From Streptomyces sp. GESEQ-35 (GTDB taxonomy: Bacteria; Actinomycetota; Actinomycetes; Streptomycetales; Streptomycetaceae), in the NCBI RefSeq assembly GCF_017948485.1, contig NZ_JAFFSX010000004.1, forward strand, positions 408,210 to 472,209: a DNA stretch of 64,000 bases, given 5' to 3'. The notes under the pieces are model-generated. The model was not told where the DNA came from. It did no database searches and saw only the letters and a program-made list of their open reading frames with translations. Below, in pieces: positions 26,524 through 35,500 of this stretch. A program made the position numbers and the translations under genes. Every line of letters starts with the position of its first letter. Position 1 is the stretch's first letter.

Positions 26524-27816
26524 GTGAACGACTGGCACAGCTGGGCGGCGTTGGTCGTGTTCGTCGGCGCGTACTCCCTGATCATCAGCGAGAAGATCCA
26601 CCGGGTCGCGGTGGCCCTGGGCGGCGCCGGACTGATGCTGGCGATCGGTGCGACCGACGATGTCTCGGCGTTCTACTCCGAGGACTCCGGCATCGACTGG
26701 AACGTCATCTTCCTGCTGATGGGCATGATGATGATCGTCGGTGTGCTGAAGAAGACCGGCATGTTCGAGTACCTGGCCATCTGGGCGGTGAAGCGGGCAC
26801 GCGCCCGCCCCTACCGGGTGATGGCCATGCTCGTCGTCATCACCGCGTTCGCCTCGGCCCTGCTCGACAACGTCACCACGGTCCTGCTCATCGCCCCGGT
26901 GACCCTGCTGGTCTGCGAACGACTCGGCCTGCCCGCCGCGCCGTTCCTGATCGCCGAGGTGTTCGCGTCCAACATCGGCGGCACGGCGACCCTGGTCGGC
27001 GACCCGCCCAACATCATCATCGCCAGCCGGGCCGGCCTGACCTTCAACGACTTCCTGATCCACCTCGCCCCGCTGTCCGCGGTCCTGATACTGCTTCTCC
27101 TGCTGCTCTGCCGTTGGCTGTTCCGCAAGTCCTTCGTGTACGACGAGGGCCGCGCCGCCGAGATCATGGAGCTGGAGGAGCGGGAGGCCATCAGGGACCC
27201 GCGGCTGCTGATCCAGGGCCTCGTCGTACTCGCCCTGGTGGTCGCCGGGTTCGTCCTGCACCCCGTACTGCACTACGAGCCCAGCATCGTCGCCCTGCTC
27301 GGCGCCGGCCTGCTCATCGCGGTGTCCTCGGTCGAGACCGGCGACGTCCTCACCGAGGTCGAATGGCCCACGCTGGCCTTCTTCGCGGGCCTGTTCGTGA
27401 TGATCGGCGGGCTGATCGACACCGGTGTCGTCGACGAGGTGTCCCGGGCGCTGGCCGACGTGATCGGCACGAACGAACTCGCCGGCTCCATGACCATGCT
27501 GAGCGCGTCCGCCGTCCTGTCAGGGGTCGTCGACAACATCCCGTACGTCGCCACCATGGCCCCCATCACCGGCGACCTCGTCCAGAACATGGGCGGCGAC
27601 AGCGACCACGTCATGTGGTGGGCCCTCGCGCTCGGCGCCGACCTCGGCGGCAACGCCACCGCCATCGGCGCCTCGGCCAACGTCGTCGTGCTCGGCATCG
27701 CCGAACGCAACCGCCAGCCCATCTCCTTCTGGCAGTTCACCAGGTACGGCCTCGTCGTCACGGCCGTCACGGTGGTGGTGGCGATGGGGTACGTGTGGCT
27801 GCGGTACTTCGGGTGA
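26524..27816 (+). CDS. ArsB/NhaD-type ion permease
   Basis: 430 residues from GTG 26524 (VNDWHSWAALVVF), rather than the upstream ATG at 26464. About eleven membrane segments are visible. The conserved motifs of the ion-transporter superfamily are present twice: ALLDNVTTVLLIAPV and SGVVDNIPYVATMAPI, with the intervening SNIGGTATLVGDPPNIII and DLGGNATAIGASANVVV. Proteins of this group export arsenite, exchange Na+/H+, or move dicarboxylates. With no arsenic-resistance genes near, the substrate cannot be assigned. It is likely monocistronic. Confidence 0.82.
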   Translation: MNDWHSWAALVVFVGAYSLIISEKIHRVAVALGGAGLMLAIGATDDVSAFYSEDSGIDWNVIFLLMGMMMIVGVLKKTGMFEYLAIWAVKRARARPYRVMAMLVVITAFASALLDNVTTVLLIAPVTLLVCERLGLPAAPFLIAEVFASNIGGTATLVGDPPNIIIASRAGLTFNDFLIHLAPLSAVLILLLLLLCRWLFRKSFVYDEGRAAEIMELEEREAIRDPRLLIQGLVVLALVVAGFVLHPVLHYEPSIVALLGAGLLIAVSSVETGDVLTEVEWPTLAFFAGLFVMIGGLIDTGVVDEVSRALADVIGTNELAGSMTMLSASAVLSGVVDNIPYVATMAPITGDLVQNMGGDSDHVMWWALALGADLGGNATAIGASANVVVLGIAERNRQPISFWQFTRYGLVVTAVTVVVAMGYVWLRYFG

Positions 27817-27826
27817 GGGCAGGGCT

Positions 27827-27844
27827 TCGGCCGGGGATGGCCGA
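27827..27844. terminator. Bidirectional terminator hairpin
   Basis: TCGGCCGGGGATGGCCGA forms a hairpin with 6-base arms in the 33-base gap between the permease gene and the convergent DUF4142 gene. The position suits a terminator for both. Confidence 0.5.
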
Positions 27845-27849
27845 GGGCG

Positions 27850-28590
27850 TCACCTCACGGTCGGGCTGGGCGTCGGCGAGGACGTGTTGACGTCCAGTCC
27901 GGGGGGCGCCGTGAGGGCGACGATCGGTGCGCCCGCCTGGGGCGGCGGCGGGGTGGTCTGGTCCTGGGGGAGCTTCGGCGGGCTGGTCTGCTGGAAGAGG
28001 GCCTGGTCGAAGTTGACCATTTCTGTCTTCTCCAGGACCGAGATGTGGTCGAGGACGGTGTCGTTGGTCAGGTCGGCGAGCTGACGGACCAGCGAGTTCT
28101 TGGTGTTGGCGCGGGTCGCGGCGACCACCGGGAAGATCCGCCCATGGGCGGTCCGCATGATGTTGACCGCGGTGGTGTCGAACTGCTTGCCGGTCTCGGC
28201 CTGGGAGGTCGCCACGAACTGCTGCTGCTGCGGGCTGGGCTGGTTGGGCAGCGTGATGCCCAGCTCGGGCGCGATCTTGCGGCACAGCTCGTCAAGCCTG
28301 GAGTGCCCGACGACCAGGTGCTCGCCGGCCTCCTTCATCGCCGGGGTCGTCCCGCGCTCCATCGCCGTCATGCCGAGCGGGTACTCCCACAGCCCGGCCG
28401 CGCGCACCGCGACCACGAAGGTCCGGTCGGCCTCGGTGAGCGGGCCGTACTCGGTGTTCGCGATGATCCGATCCGGCGCACTGGTCGTGTTGTTGATCCC
28501 GAGCATCGCGGGATACGCGAGTGCGGCGAGGGTCAGACTCAACGCGCCGCCGACGAAGACGGTTCCGACCCTGTTGCGCGACAGGCGCAT
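27850..28590 (-). CDS. Secreted DUF4142 protein
   Basis: 246 residues from ATG 28590 with AGGAGG at 5-base spacing (an adjacent TTG at 28593 is less well placed). There is a signal peptide or anchor at about residues 10-32. It is followed by a DUF4142 helical bundle with LTEADRTFVVAVRAAGLWEYPLG, HLVVGHSRLDELCRKIAPELGI and VLDHISVLEKTEMVNFD. The family is exported and related in fold to ferritin-like bundles, but its function is unknown. The C-terminus is proline/threonine rich. It is probably attached to or exported across the membrane; convergent with the permease gene. Confidence 0.82.
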   Translation of the reverse strand: MRLSRNRVGTVFVGGALSLTLAALAYPAMLGINNTTSAPDRIIANTEYGPLTEADRTFVVAVRAAGLWEYPLGMTAMERGTTPAMKEAGEHLVVGHSRLDELCRKIAPELGITLPNQPSPQQQQFVATSQAETGKQFDTTAVNIMRTAHGRIFPVVAATRANTKNSLVRQLADLTNDTVLDHISVLEKTEMVNFDQALFQQTSPPKLPQDQTTPPPPQAGAPIVALTAPPGLDVNTSSPTPSPTVR

Positions 28591-28704
28591 CAATGCCTCC
28601 TGATGTGACCGGACCTGACATCAAGGAGTACGGATGATGGGCGCCGTTCAATCAGCGTCCCGAAGAAAAGTCACCCATGAAATGCGTGGCGTGCGTCACA
28701 CGCG

Positions 28705-29205
28705 TCACTGGGTGCTGGGAGCGCCGGTCGTGGCGAGGAGCTCGTGGAGCAGGTGCGAGGCGGTGATGACGCCCAGCAGTTGACCGCTCCCTCGCTCCCG
28801 CCCGCCCGGCCCGGCCTTGGTCTTCTGCACCACGGCCACCACCGGGCTGCGCACCTGGGCCATCAGCGCGGCCACCTCCAGCGCGGTGTCGTCGGGGTCC
28901 GCGATCGGGGGCGGGGCCGCCTTGCCGGGCAGACATTCACCGACGCGACGGCCGATCAGCGCCTGGCACAGCCGGTCGGCGTGTTTCTCGTCGACGACCG
29001 CCGCGAGTGTCGGGTCCTCCAGCACATACGTGGGAACCAGCACCTTGATCATCTGGGAGGCGGGCAGGATCGCCTTCGGCTCGCCGCGCTCGTCGAGCAC
29101 CAGCAGGCCGGGCAGCTTGTGCTCGGCCATCAGCCGGGCCGCCTCCAGGGCGTCACTGTCGACGCTCACCGTTTCGTATTCGACCGCCAGGTCACGTGCG
29201 CGCAC
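28705..29205 (-). CDS. Tandem CBS domain protein
   Basis: 166 residues from GTG 29205, chosen because GAGGAG lies 6 bases upstream and the product begins at the first CBS strand (VRARDLAVEYETVSVDSDAL). Two CBS domains are visible, one with EAARLMAEHKLPGLLVLDERGEPKAILPASQM and one with TALEVAALMAQVRSPVVAVVQK and LLGVITASHLL. CBS pairs bind adenosine nucleotides and often regulate transporters. The ArsB/NhaD-type permease at 26524 is a plausible partner because such pairs are frequent neighbours, but here they are on opposite strands. Confidence 0.8.
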   Translation of the reverse strand: MRARDLAVEYETVSVDSDALEAARLMAEHKLPGLLVLDERGEPKAILPASQMIKVLVPTYVLEDPTLAAVVDEKHADRLCQALIGRRVGECLPGKAAPPPIADPDDTALEVAALMAQVRSPVVAVVQKTKAGPGGRERGSGQLLGVITASHLLHELLATTGAPSTQ

Positions 29206-29490
29206 GACAGGCTCCTCATCTGCGAGCGAAGCTCCTGGTCCCAGCGTCGTACGCAGGCGGGGCGGGGGCCAGGACATTGACACGAAACATACGCGGACGG
29301 TGCGGGCAGGCCCCAGGAGGCGGCCGGGGTGTCGCCTGCCGTAGCGCGCCGGCGCTCGTCAGAAGTCCTTGGCCGACCAGTCCGGCAGGCGGGCGCCGAT
29401 GAGGAGTGCCCCAGGCGCTGCGCGCTTCGTTGCTCTGTTGCGCCCCTCGGCGTTTGCCTGCCGTAGACCTCTATTCAAGGAAGTCCCGAT

Positions 29491-30687
29491 ATGCCCCGTC
29501 CTGCCCATATCGCCATGATCGGCACGCCTGTGGTCGGCCATGTACTGCCCAGCCTGGAGATCATCCGTGAGCTGGTGGCCCGCGGCCATCGCGTGACGTA
29601 CGCCAACGCCGACCACGTTGCCGAGCTGATCACCGACACCGGGGTCGAGCTGGTCCGCTTGGCCTCCACGCTGCCGGTCGCCGACAGTGACTGGCCGCAG
29701 GACCCCATCGCCGCCGCCTCCCTCTTCCTCGACGAGGCGATGGCCGTACTGCCGCAGCTGCACGCCGCGTACGACGACGCCCCCGCCGACCTCTACCTCT
29801 ACGACATCGGCGCGTACGCGGCCCGCGCGCTGGCTGAGGCGCAGGGTCGCGGCATCGTCCAGCTGTCACCGACGCACATGGCCTGGGAGGGCGCCCAGGA
29901 GGAGGTCGGTGCGGCGTTTGCCGGGTTGCCCGGAGGTCCCGCCTACCGAGCGCGGTTCGCTGCCTGGCTGGCCCGATGCGGTGCGGTGACCACGAACGTG
30001 GAAGAGTTCACAGGTCGGCCGCGGCGGGCGCTGGCCATGATCCCGCGAGCCATGCAGCCACATGCGGACCGGGTCGACGCCGATGCGGTGACGTTCGTCG
30101 GCCCGTGCTTCGGCGCCGACGAGGAGCAGGGCGGCTGGATGCGGCCGGCCGGTGCGGACAAGGTGCTGCTGGTGTCGCTGTCGGGCTCGGTGTACCCCGG
30201 GCCGCAGGAGATCTACCAGCAGTGTGTCGCGGCCTTCGCGGATCTTCCGGACTGGCGTGTGGTGTTCCAGATCGGCAGTGGCAGCGATCCGGCCGAGCTG
30301 GGGGAACGGATTCCGCCCAACTTCGAAGTGCGGCCGTGGGCAGCGCCGTTGACGATCCTTGAGCAGGCGGACGCCTGTGTGACGCACACCGGCATCGGCA
30401 GCAGCAGTGAGTGCCTGTACGCAGGTGTGCCGGTGATCGCGGTACCGCACGGTGCCGAGCAATGCCTCTACGCCGACCGGCTGGTCGAACTGGGCGTTGC
30501 CCGGCGGATCGACACCGCGAACGTCACGGCGGCGGCGCTGCGTACGGCTCTGATGCAGCTGATCGGCGATCCACGGGTCGCCGCCGGCTCGGCCTGGCTG
30601 TGGGCCGAGGTGCGCGCCGAGGGCGGCACCCGCCGGGCCGCGGATCTGATCGAGGAGCAGTTGGTGGAGGAGCGAGTGGGCTCATGA
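29491..30687 (+). CDS. Macrolide-inactivating glycosyltransferase
   Basis: 398 residues from ATG 29491 with AAGGAAG upstream. A GT-B fold of family GT1 is indicated by HIAMIGTPVVGHVLPSLEIIRELVARGH at the N-terminus and the C-terminal nucleotide-sugar motif (EVRPWAAPLTILEQADACVTHTGIGSSSECLYAGVPVIAVPHGAEQ) with the conserved His and the acidic tail of the donor site. It matches the OleD/Mgt type, which inactivates macrolides by glucosylating the desosamine 2'-hydroxyl from UDP-glucose. No macrolide pathway is in the window, so it may be self-protective, defensive or have other acceptors. The codon and spacing are native-looking. Confidence 0.85.
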   Translation: MPRPAHIAMIGTPVVGHVLPSLEIIRELVARGHRVTYANADHVAELITDTGVELVRLASTLPVADSDWPQDPIAAASLFLDEAMAVLPQLHAAYDDAPADLYLYDIGAYAARALAEAQGRGIVQLSPTHMAWEGAQEEVGAAFAGLPGGPAYRARFAAWLARCGAVTTNVEEFTGRPRRALAMIPRAMQPHADRVDADAVTFVGPCFGADEEQGGWMRPAGADKVLLVSLSGSVYPGPQEIYQQCVAAFADLPDWRVVFQIGSGSDPAELGERIPPNFEVRPWAAPLTILEQADACVTHTGIGSSSECLYAGVPVIAVPHGAEQCLYADRLVELGVARRIDTANVTAAALRTALMQLIGDPRVAAGSAWLWAEVRAEGGTRRAADLIEEQLVEERVGS

Positions 30688-30730
30688 CGCGTGCGCCTCG
30701 TCGTCTCGGGCACCGGTGTCCGTGCGGGTG

Positions 30731-30749
30731 GCCCGCCCTACTGGCGGGC
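30731..30749. terminator. Hairpin between convergent genes
   Basis: GCCCGCCCTACTGGCGGGC has perfect 7-base arms around a 5-base loop. It sits 43 bases after the glycosyltransferase stop and 83 bases from the 3' end of the convergent L,D-transpeptidase gene, so it is a candidate bidirectional terminator. Confidence 0.55.
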
Positions 30750-30831
30750 TGTGCTGGGGAAGCATCACGCAGTTCGAGGTCTCGGCGACGCAGATCACCT
30801 CGTCGCGAGGCGTCGAATCCGTCGGCGATGC

Positions 30832-31770
30832 TCAGCCGATGGCGATACGGGGGTGGGCGGAAGGCGTGATCCAGCTCATGATGCGGTCCATGGTGGCTCG
30901 GGGCACGGAGACGCAGCCGGCGGTGGCGCCGTTGCCGTTGACGTGGAGGAAGATGCCGGCGCCGCGGCCGGGGGTGGCGGGCCACCGGTTGAAGTTGATG
31001 ACCAAGGCCTTGGCGTACTGGGTGGGGTAGTTGATGAGGTGCTCGCTGCCGCGGTCCCCGGATTCGGTGAGCGGGAAGTCCGCGCCCGCTTCGCCGTGCA
31101 TGGAGTTGTAGAACTTGGACTCGGGGTCCTCCACCCACCAGTCGTCGTCGGTGACCCGGTGGTACGGCATGGCGGTGCCGCCCGCCTCGACGCCGAAGCC
31201 CTCCGTGATGGTGTAGGTGCCGGTGGGGGTGGTGTAGGTGCCCTGCCGGCGGGTGGCCCCGTCGGTCACGCCGTTGGAGCCGACGCGGGCGGCGCTGGTG
31301 CTGAACTGTGCCTTCCAGCCGGAGGATCCCTTGGCCCAGGCGGTGACGGTGGCGTAGGAGCCGCCGGCCTCTACGGTGATCAGCTGGGTGGCGTCGGCCG
31401 CCTCGACCGGAACCGGGAAGTCGGGGGCGGCAGGGGCTGGGGCGGCCGCCGTATCGCCGGAGCCCGACCCTGTGCCGCTCGCGGATCCGCCGGTCTCCTT
31501 CGCGGCGCTGCCCGTGGTGGAGACGGATGCCGAGGCCGAGGCGGACGTGCGGTCGGATGCCGAGGTGGAGGGGCCGGCGGAGGGGGAGCGGGAGGCGCTG
31601 GGCGACGCGGTGCCGGAGGCGTCGGCGGTGGGGTCCTGCGCGGAGCGCGACACCTCGATCGAGTCCGAGGCCGTCGCCCGCTGGTCGTCATGCCCGGCGC
31701 AGGCGGAGGCCGTCGCCAGGGTGCTGAGGACTGCGGCGGTGATCAGAACCGGCCGGGGAAAGGCTTGCAC
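30832..31770 (-). CDS. L,D-transpeptidase
   Basis: 312 residues from GTG 31770, with AAGGAG 6 bases upstream. The signal peptide has a lipobox-like ATASAC near residue 23, so it may be a lipoprotein. A long Ser/Ala/Thr-rich low-complexity linker (about 30-120) precedes a YkuD-type catalytic domain (about 130-312) with the active-site motif HVNGNGATAGCVSVP, holding the nucleophilic Cys. It makes 3-3 cross-links in peptidoglycan or attaches proteins. It is 32 bases downstream of the MmpS-like gene, probably in one operon with it. Confidence 0.85.
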   Translation of the reverse strand: MQAFPRPVLITAAVLSTLATASACAGHDDQRATASDSIEVSRSAQDPTADASGTASPSASRSPSAGPSTSASDRTSASASASVSTTGSAAKETGGSASGTGSGSGDTAAAPAPAAPDFPVPVEAADATQLITVEAGGSYATVTAWAKGSSGWKAQFSTSAARVGSNGVTDGATRRQGTYTTPTGTYTITEGFGVEAGGTAMPYHRVTDDDWWVEDPESKFYNSMHGEAGADFPLTESGDRGSEHLINYPTQYAKALVINFNRWPATPGRGAGIFLHVNGNGATAGCVSVPRATMDRIMSWITPSAHPRIAIG

Positions 31771-31802
31771 GCGGAACTCCTTGCGGAAGGGAAATGGCGA
31801 GT

Positions 31803-32270
31803 TCAGCTCGCGGTCGCGGGTGTGGTGGACAGGTCGCCGGTGCAGGTGGCGCGGCCGAACGTGCCGGTGGCGGTGGCGCTTTGGACATGGCGGCCATGGA
31901 TGGCGAGGGTGCAGCGCGCCTGCCCGCCGTTTGCGGTGAGCACGATGCTGACGATCGGGTCCTGGCCGAGGGGGACGTCGACGGTCCTGCGCCAGGGCAG
32001 CGTGGCGGCTTTGACGACGGTGGCCTTTCCGGCTTCGTCGCGGGCCTGGTAGGTGATGTCGGCGGCGCCTTGGCCGGTCACTTCGTAGGTCACCGCGGCG
32101 GTAGGGGTGCGGTGCTCCGGGGAGTTGTCGCCGCTGTTGCCGGTGTCGACGACGCCGTACATGACGAGCCCTGTGCATGCGGCCAGCACCGCGCCGGCCA
32201 CGATCAGGCCCGACCGGTCCGCGCGCTGGAAAAGTGACGGCGCTGCGGATTCCTTTGTCTTGGCGCCCAT
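31803..32270 (-). CDS. MmpS-like small membrane protein
   Basis: 155 residues. One membrane segment lies at about residues 24-44, then an extracytoplasmic beta-rich domain with VTYEVTGQGAADITYQA and TLPWRRTVDVPLG, the pattern of the MmpS family. In mycobacteria MmpS proteins are accessory subunits of MmpL lipid transporters. No MmpL gene is nearby. Two cysteines in the C-terminal part (RCTLAIHG and ATCTGDL) fit the family disulfide. The 32-base gap to the L,D-transpeptidase gene suggests co-transcription. It is divergent from the RHS gene. Confidence 0.78.
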   Translation of the reverse strand: MGAKTKESAAPSLFQRADRSGLIVAGAVLAACTGLVMYGVVDTGNSGDNSPEHRTPTAAVTYEVTGQGAADITYQARDEAGKATVVKAATLPWRRTVDVPLGQDPIVSIVLTANGGQARCTLAIHGRHVQSATATGTFGRATCTGDLSTTPATAS

Positions 32271-32411
32271 GAATGATCCCCCTTCGAAATGGAACTGCTC
32301 GGGATTGAACCGTGCGGGTTATACACGATGCTGTTGGCTGATGGCCAGTGAGCGGATATATCGGGCACCCTGCGACCTGTTCAGCGTCAATAGTCCGCAT
32401 TGTCCGAACGC

Positions 32412-32441
32412 TTGACATTGCGTCACCGGAATGAATAGAAA
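32412..32441 (+). promoter_or_regulatory. Sigma-70-like promoter of the RHS gene
   Basis: TTGACA at 32412-32417 and TAGAAA at 32436-32441 are separated by 18 bases, a close match to a housekeeping promoter. It lies about 90-120 bases before the RHS start in an AT-richer 260-base intergenic region that also serves the divergent MmpS gene. Confidence 0.55.
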
Positions 32442-32530
32442 TCCGGCGCCCCTGCCCATGGGTTCGTATTCCCGTGGGGGGTGAATTCCGGCGGCATGTT
32501 TATGCCATGACGCATGAGGAAAGGGTTGGC

Positions 32531-35500
32531 GTGAGACCCAGACTGGGCAGGCTGGTGGCGTGCTTGGTGGTGGCTGCGGTGACGAGCACCGCGTTGCCCC
32601 AGGTCGCGTATGCGGCGCCCGCTGACGACGGCGATGGCAAGGGGGTTGTCGACACCGTCAAGGGCTGGTTCGGAGATGACGGCGATGACGGCGGGGGATT
32701 GGACAAGCCGCCGTCCCATGACGAGCTGGGTATAGCCGATCGGGAGAAGGTTTCCTGGCCGAAGAGCGACCCGAAGGCGAAGCGGGTCAGGGAACTTTCA
32801 GGTAAACGAACAGCAAACGCGCGATTCTGGCAGCTGTCGGACGGGCGCATCGAAGCGGAATTGTCGGCGGTGCCGACGTCGTATCGTTCCGGGTCGGGCA
32901 AGAAGGCGTCTTGGAAGTCGATCGACACGACGGTTCACGCGTCGCAGGCGAAGGATTTCGAGTTCGCCAACACGACGAACGAGGGCCGGAGCTGGTTCGG
33001 TGCGGAGGCGGACCGGCTGGTGCGCTTCCGCTCGCCGGACGGCCGTTCGGTCACCCTGGGCCTCGACGGCGTGGACAAGGGCCTCAAGCCGAAGGCCAAG
33101 GGCTCCACGGTCACGTACGAGGACGCGGTCAAGGGTGCGGATCTGGAGTACGTGGTCGGTCCGGGCCGGGTGAAGGAGAACATCACCCTCGCCGAACGCC
33201 CGGACGGCCCGGTGAAGTTCACCTTCACCCTGGACACCGACGGGCTGATACCGAAGGCCCGCAAGGACGGCTCCATCGCGCTGTACGGCGAGCTGCCGAA
33301 TACGCCGGTGATGGTGATCCCGGCGCCGTACATGACGGACGCGAAGAAGGCGGACACGTCCGTCTTCGGCAAGACCTACAGCACCGAGGTCACGCAGAAG
33401 CTCACCCGGGACGGCACGTCCTGGAAGCTGGCCGTGACGCCGGACGCGAAGTGGCTGGCGTCGAAGAACCGCCAGTACCCGGTGGTGATCGACCCGACGA
33501 TCACGATCGCGCCGTCACCGTCGCAGTCCCAGGACGCGATGGTGCTGTCGGACCAGGCGACGACCAACTTCAACACCTCCTGGAAGCTGGCCGCGGGCCG
33601 CACCTCCACCACGGCGAACGCCCGCTCGCTGATCAAGTTCCCACTGGACGAGATCCCCTCGGGAACGAAGATCGACTCGGCGCGGCTGGAGACGTACTTC
33701 GACCAGGCGCACACCACTGCCACCACGAGCACCCAGATCGGCGTCTACCGGGCGACCGGCGCCTGGGACGAGACGACGGCGACCTGGTCCAACACCAGCG
33801 CGCTGGTGGGTGAGCAGTCGGCGACGACGGTGCAGGTCGACGACGAGGACGCGGGCACGGCGGCGGTCGGGGTGTGGCCGACCTCGGCCGCCACGGCCAA
33901 CGCGGTGGGGGACACCTTCCGCTACAACCTCGACTCCGTCACCGGCGACAATTTCACCTGGCCGGTGCGGGTGCCGGAGACGGCCAGCTACCGGGTCGAC
34001 GCGCACTATGTGCAGGGCGCCAACCGGGCCACCAACGCCCCCTACACGGTGACCGCGGCCGGCGGCGCGACCAGCACCTACACCGTCAACCAGACCACCG
34101 GCACGGGCGGCGTGTGGACGTCCCTGGGCGGCGACGCCAACGAGCTGAGCTTCAACAAGGGCGGCGCCTACAAGGTCGAGCTGAAGGACACCTCGGTGGC
34201 GACCAGTCAGGCGCTGGTCGCGGACGCGGTGCGCCTGGTCGACCCGGCGAAGATCACCAAGTCGGCGGGGCAGTACAACCGCTGGCACAGCTTCCCGGTC
34301 GGCGACACGGTGCAGAAGTGGGTCGACGGCACCGCCACGAACCACGGCTTCGTGCTGAAGGCGACCGACGAGGCGAACAACCCCCTCGGCGGGCCGCGCT
34401 ACGAGGCCGGTGACGCCGACTACGGTGGCGAGACCGCCACGATCCCGCGGCTGACGGTGACGTACGGCAAGGTCGGCACCACGCTGAACTCGCCCACGGT
34501 GATCCACTCCACGGGCCCGGAGCTGTCGTGGAAGGCGTACTCCAACACCACGGGCGATGCGGACCTGAACATCGCCGAGTACCAGCTGCACCGCTCCACG
34601 CAGCAGGCGTTCACCCCGTCCGCAGCCACCCTGGTGGCCCCGATCGACAAGGCGGCATCGACCTACACGGACACCACCGCGACCCCGACGCCGGACTCCT
34701 CCTCGGCGGAGATCGGGCGGTCGTACTACTACCAGATCGCGGTGAAGACGGCCGACGGCCAGCTGCTGGGCTCGCCCACCCGCATCGTGGGCGTGCCGAA
34801 GGCGGGCCGCACGATGGAGCTGATCCAGGGCACCGCGGCCGGTGCCACGGACACCACGCTGTCGTCCGCGGCCCCGACCACCAACCTGGACACCATCGAC
34901 TCGGCGGGCGCGGGCCAGAAATGGCTGACGGTGGGCAACAACTCACCCACCTACGGCAAGACCCGCACCGCCCTGAAGTTCCCCACCGCCGACCTGCCCA
35001 CCACCGCCACGGTGCTGGAATCCCGGCTGTTCATGTGGGGCGCGGAGACCACCACCGACACCAACGGCGCGATCTACGAACTCCACGGCCTGACAAGGGA
35101 CTTCTCCGAAGCCCAGGCCACCTGGAACAGTGCCGCCACCGGCACGGCGTGGACGGCCGCCGGCGGTGACTTCTCCGCGACGGTCTCCGACACCGTCGCG
35201 CAGGTCTCAGAGGTGGGACGGCACTGGTGGGACGCCACGTCGCTCACCCAGGGCTGGGTGAAGACCCCGTCCTCCAACAAGGGCGCCCTGATCAAGCTGA
35301 AGGACGAGACCGCCACCGGCCCGCAGGAGCGGACGGTGTTCCTGGCCTCGGAAACGTCCGACCAGCAACTCGGCCCGCTGTTGCGCGTGATCTACGTCGA
35401 CTCCACCACCGAGGACACGTACTACGCCCCGCAGACCCCGTCCCGGATGACCCCCAACTCCACATACACGGTGGACTTCACCGTCACCAACACCACGTCG

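Noticed and set aside
32271..32418. A long minus-strand frame running from 32418 to the transpeptidase stop
   Set aside because: It passes through the MmpS gene in another frame and has no ribosome site; GTG 31770 with AAGGAG is the real start.
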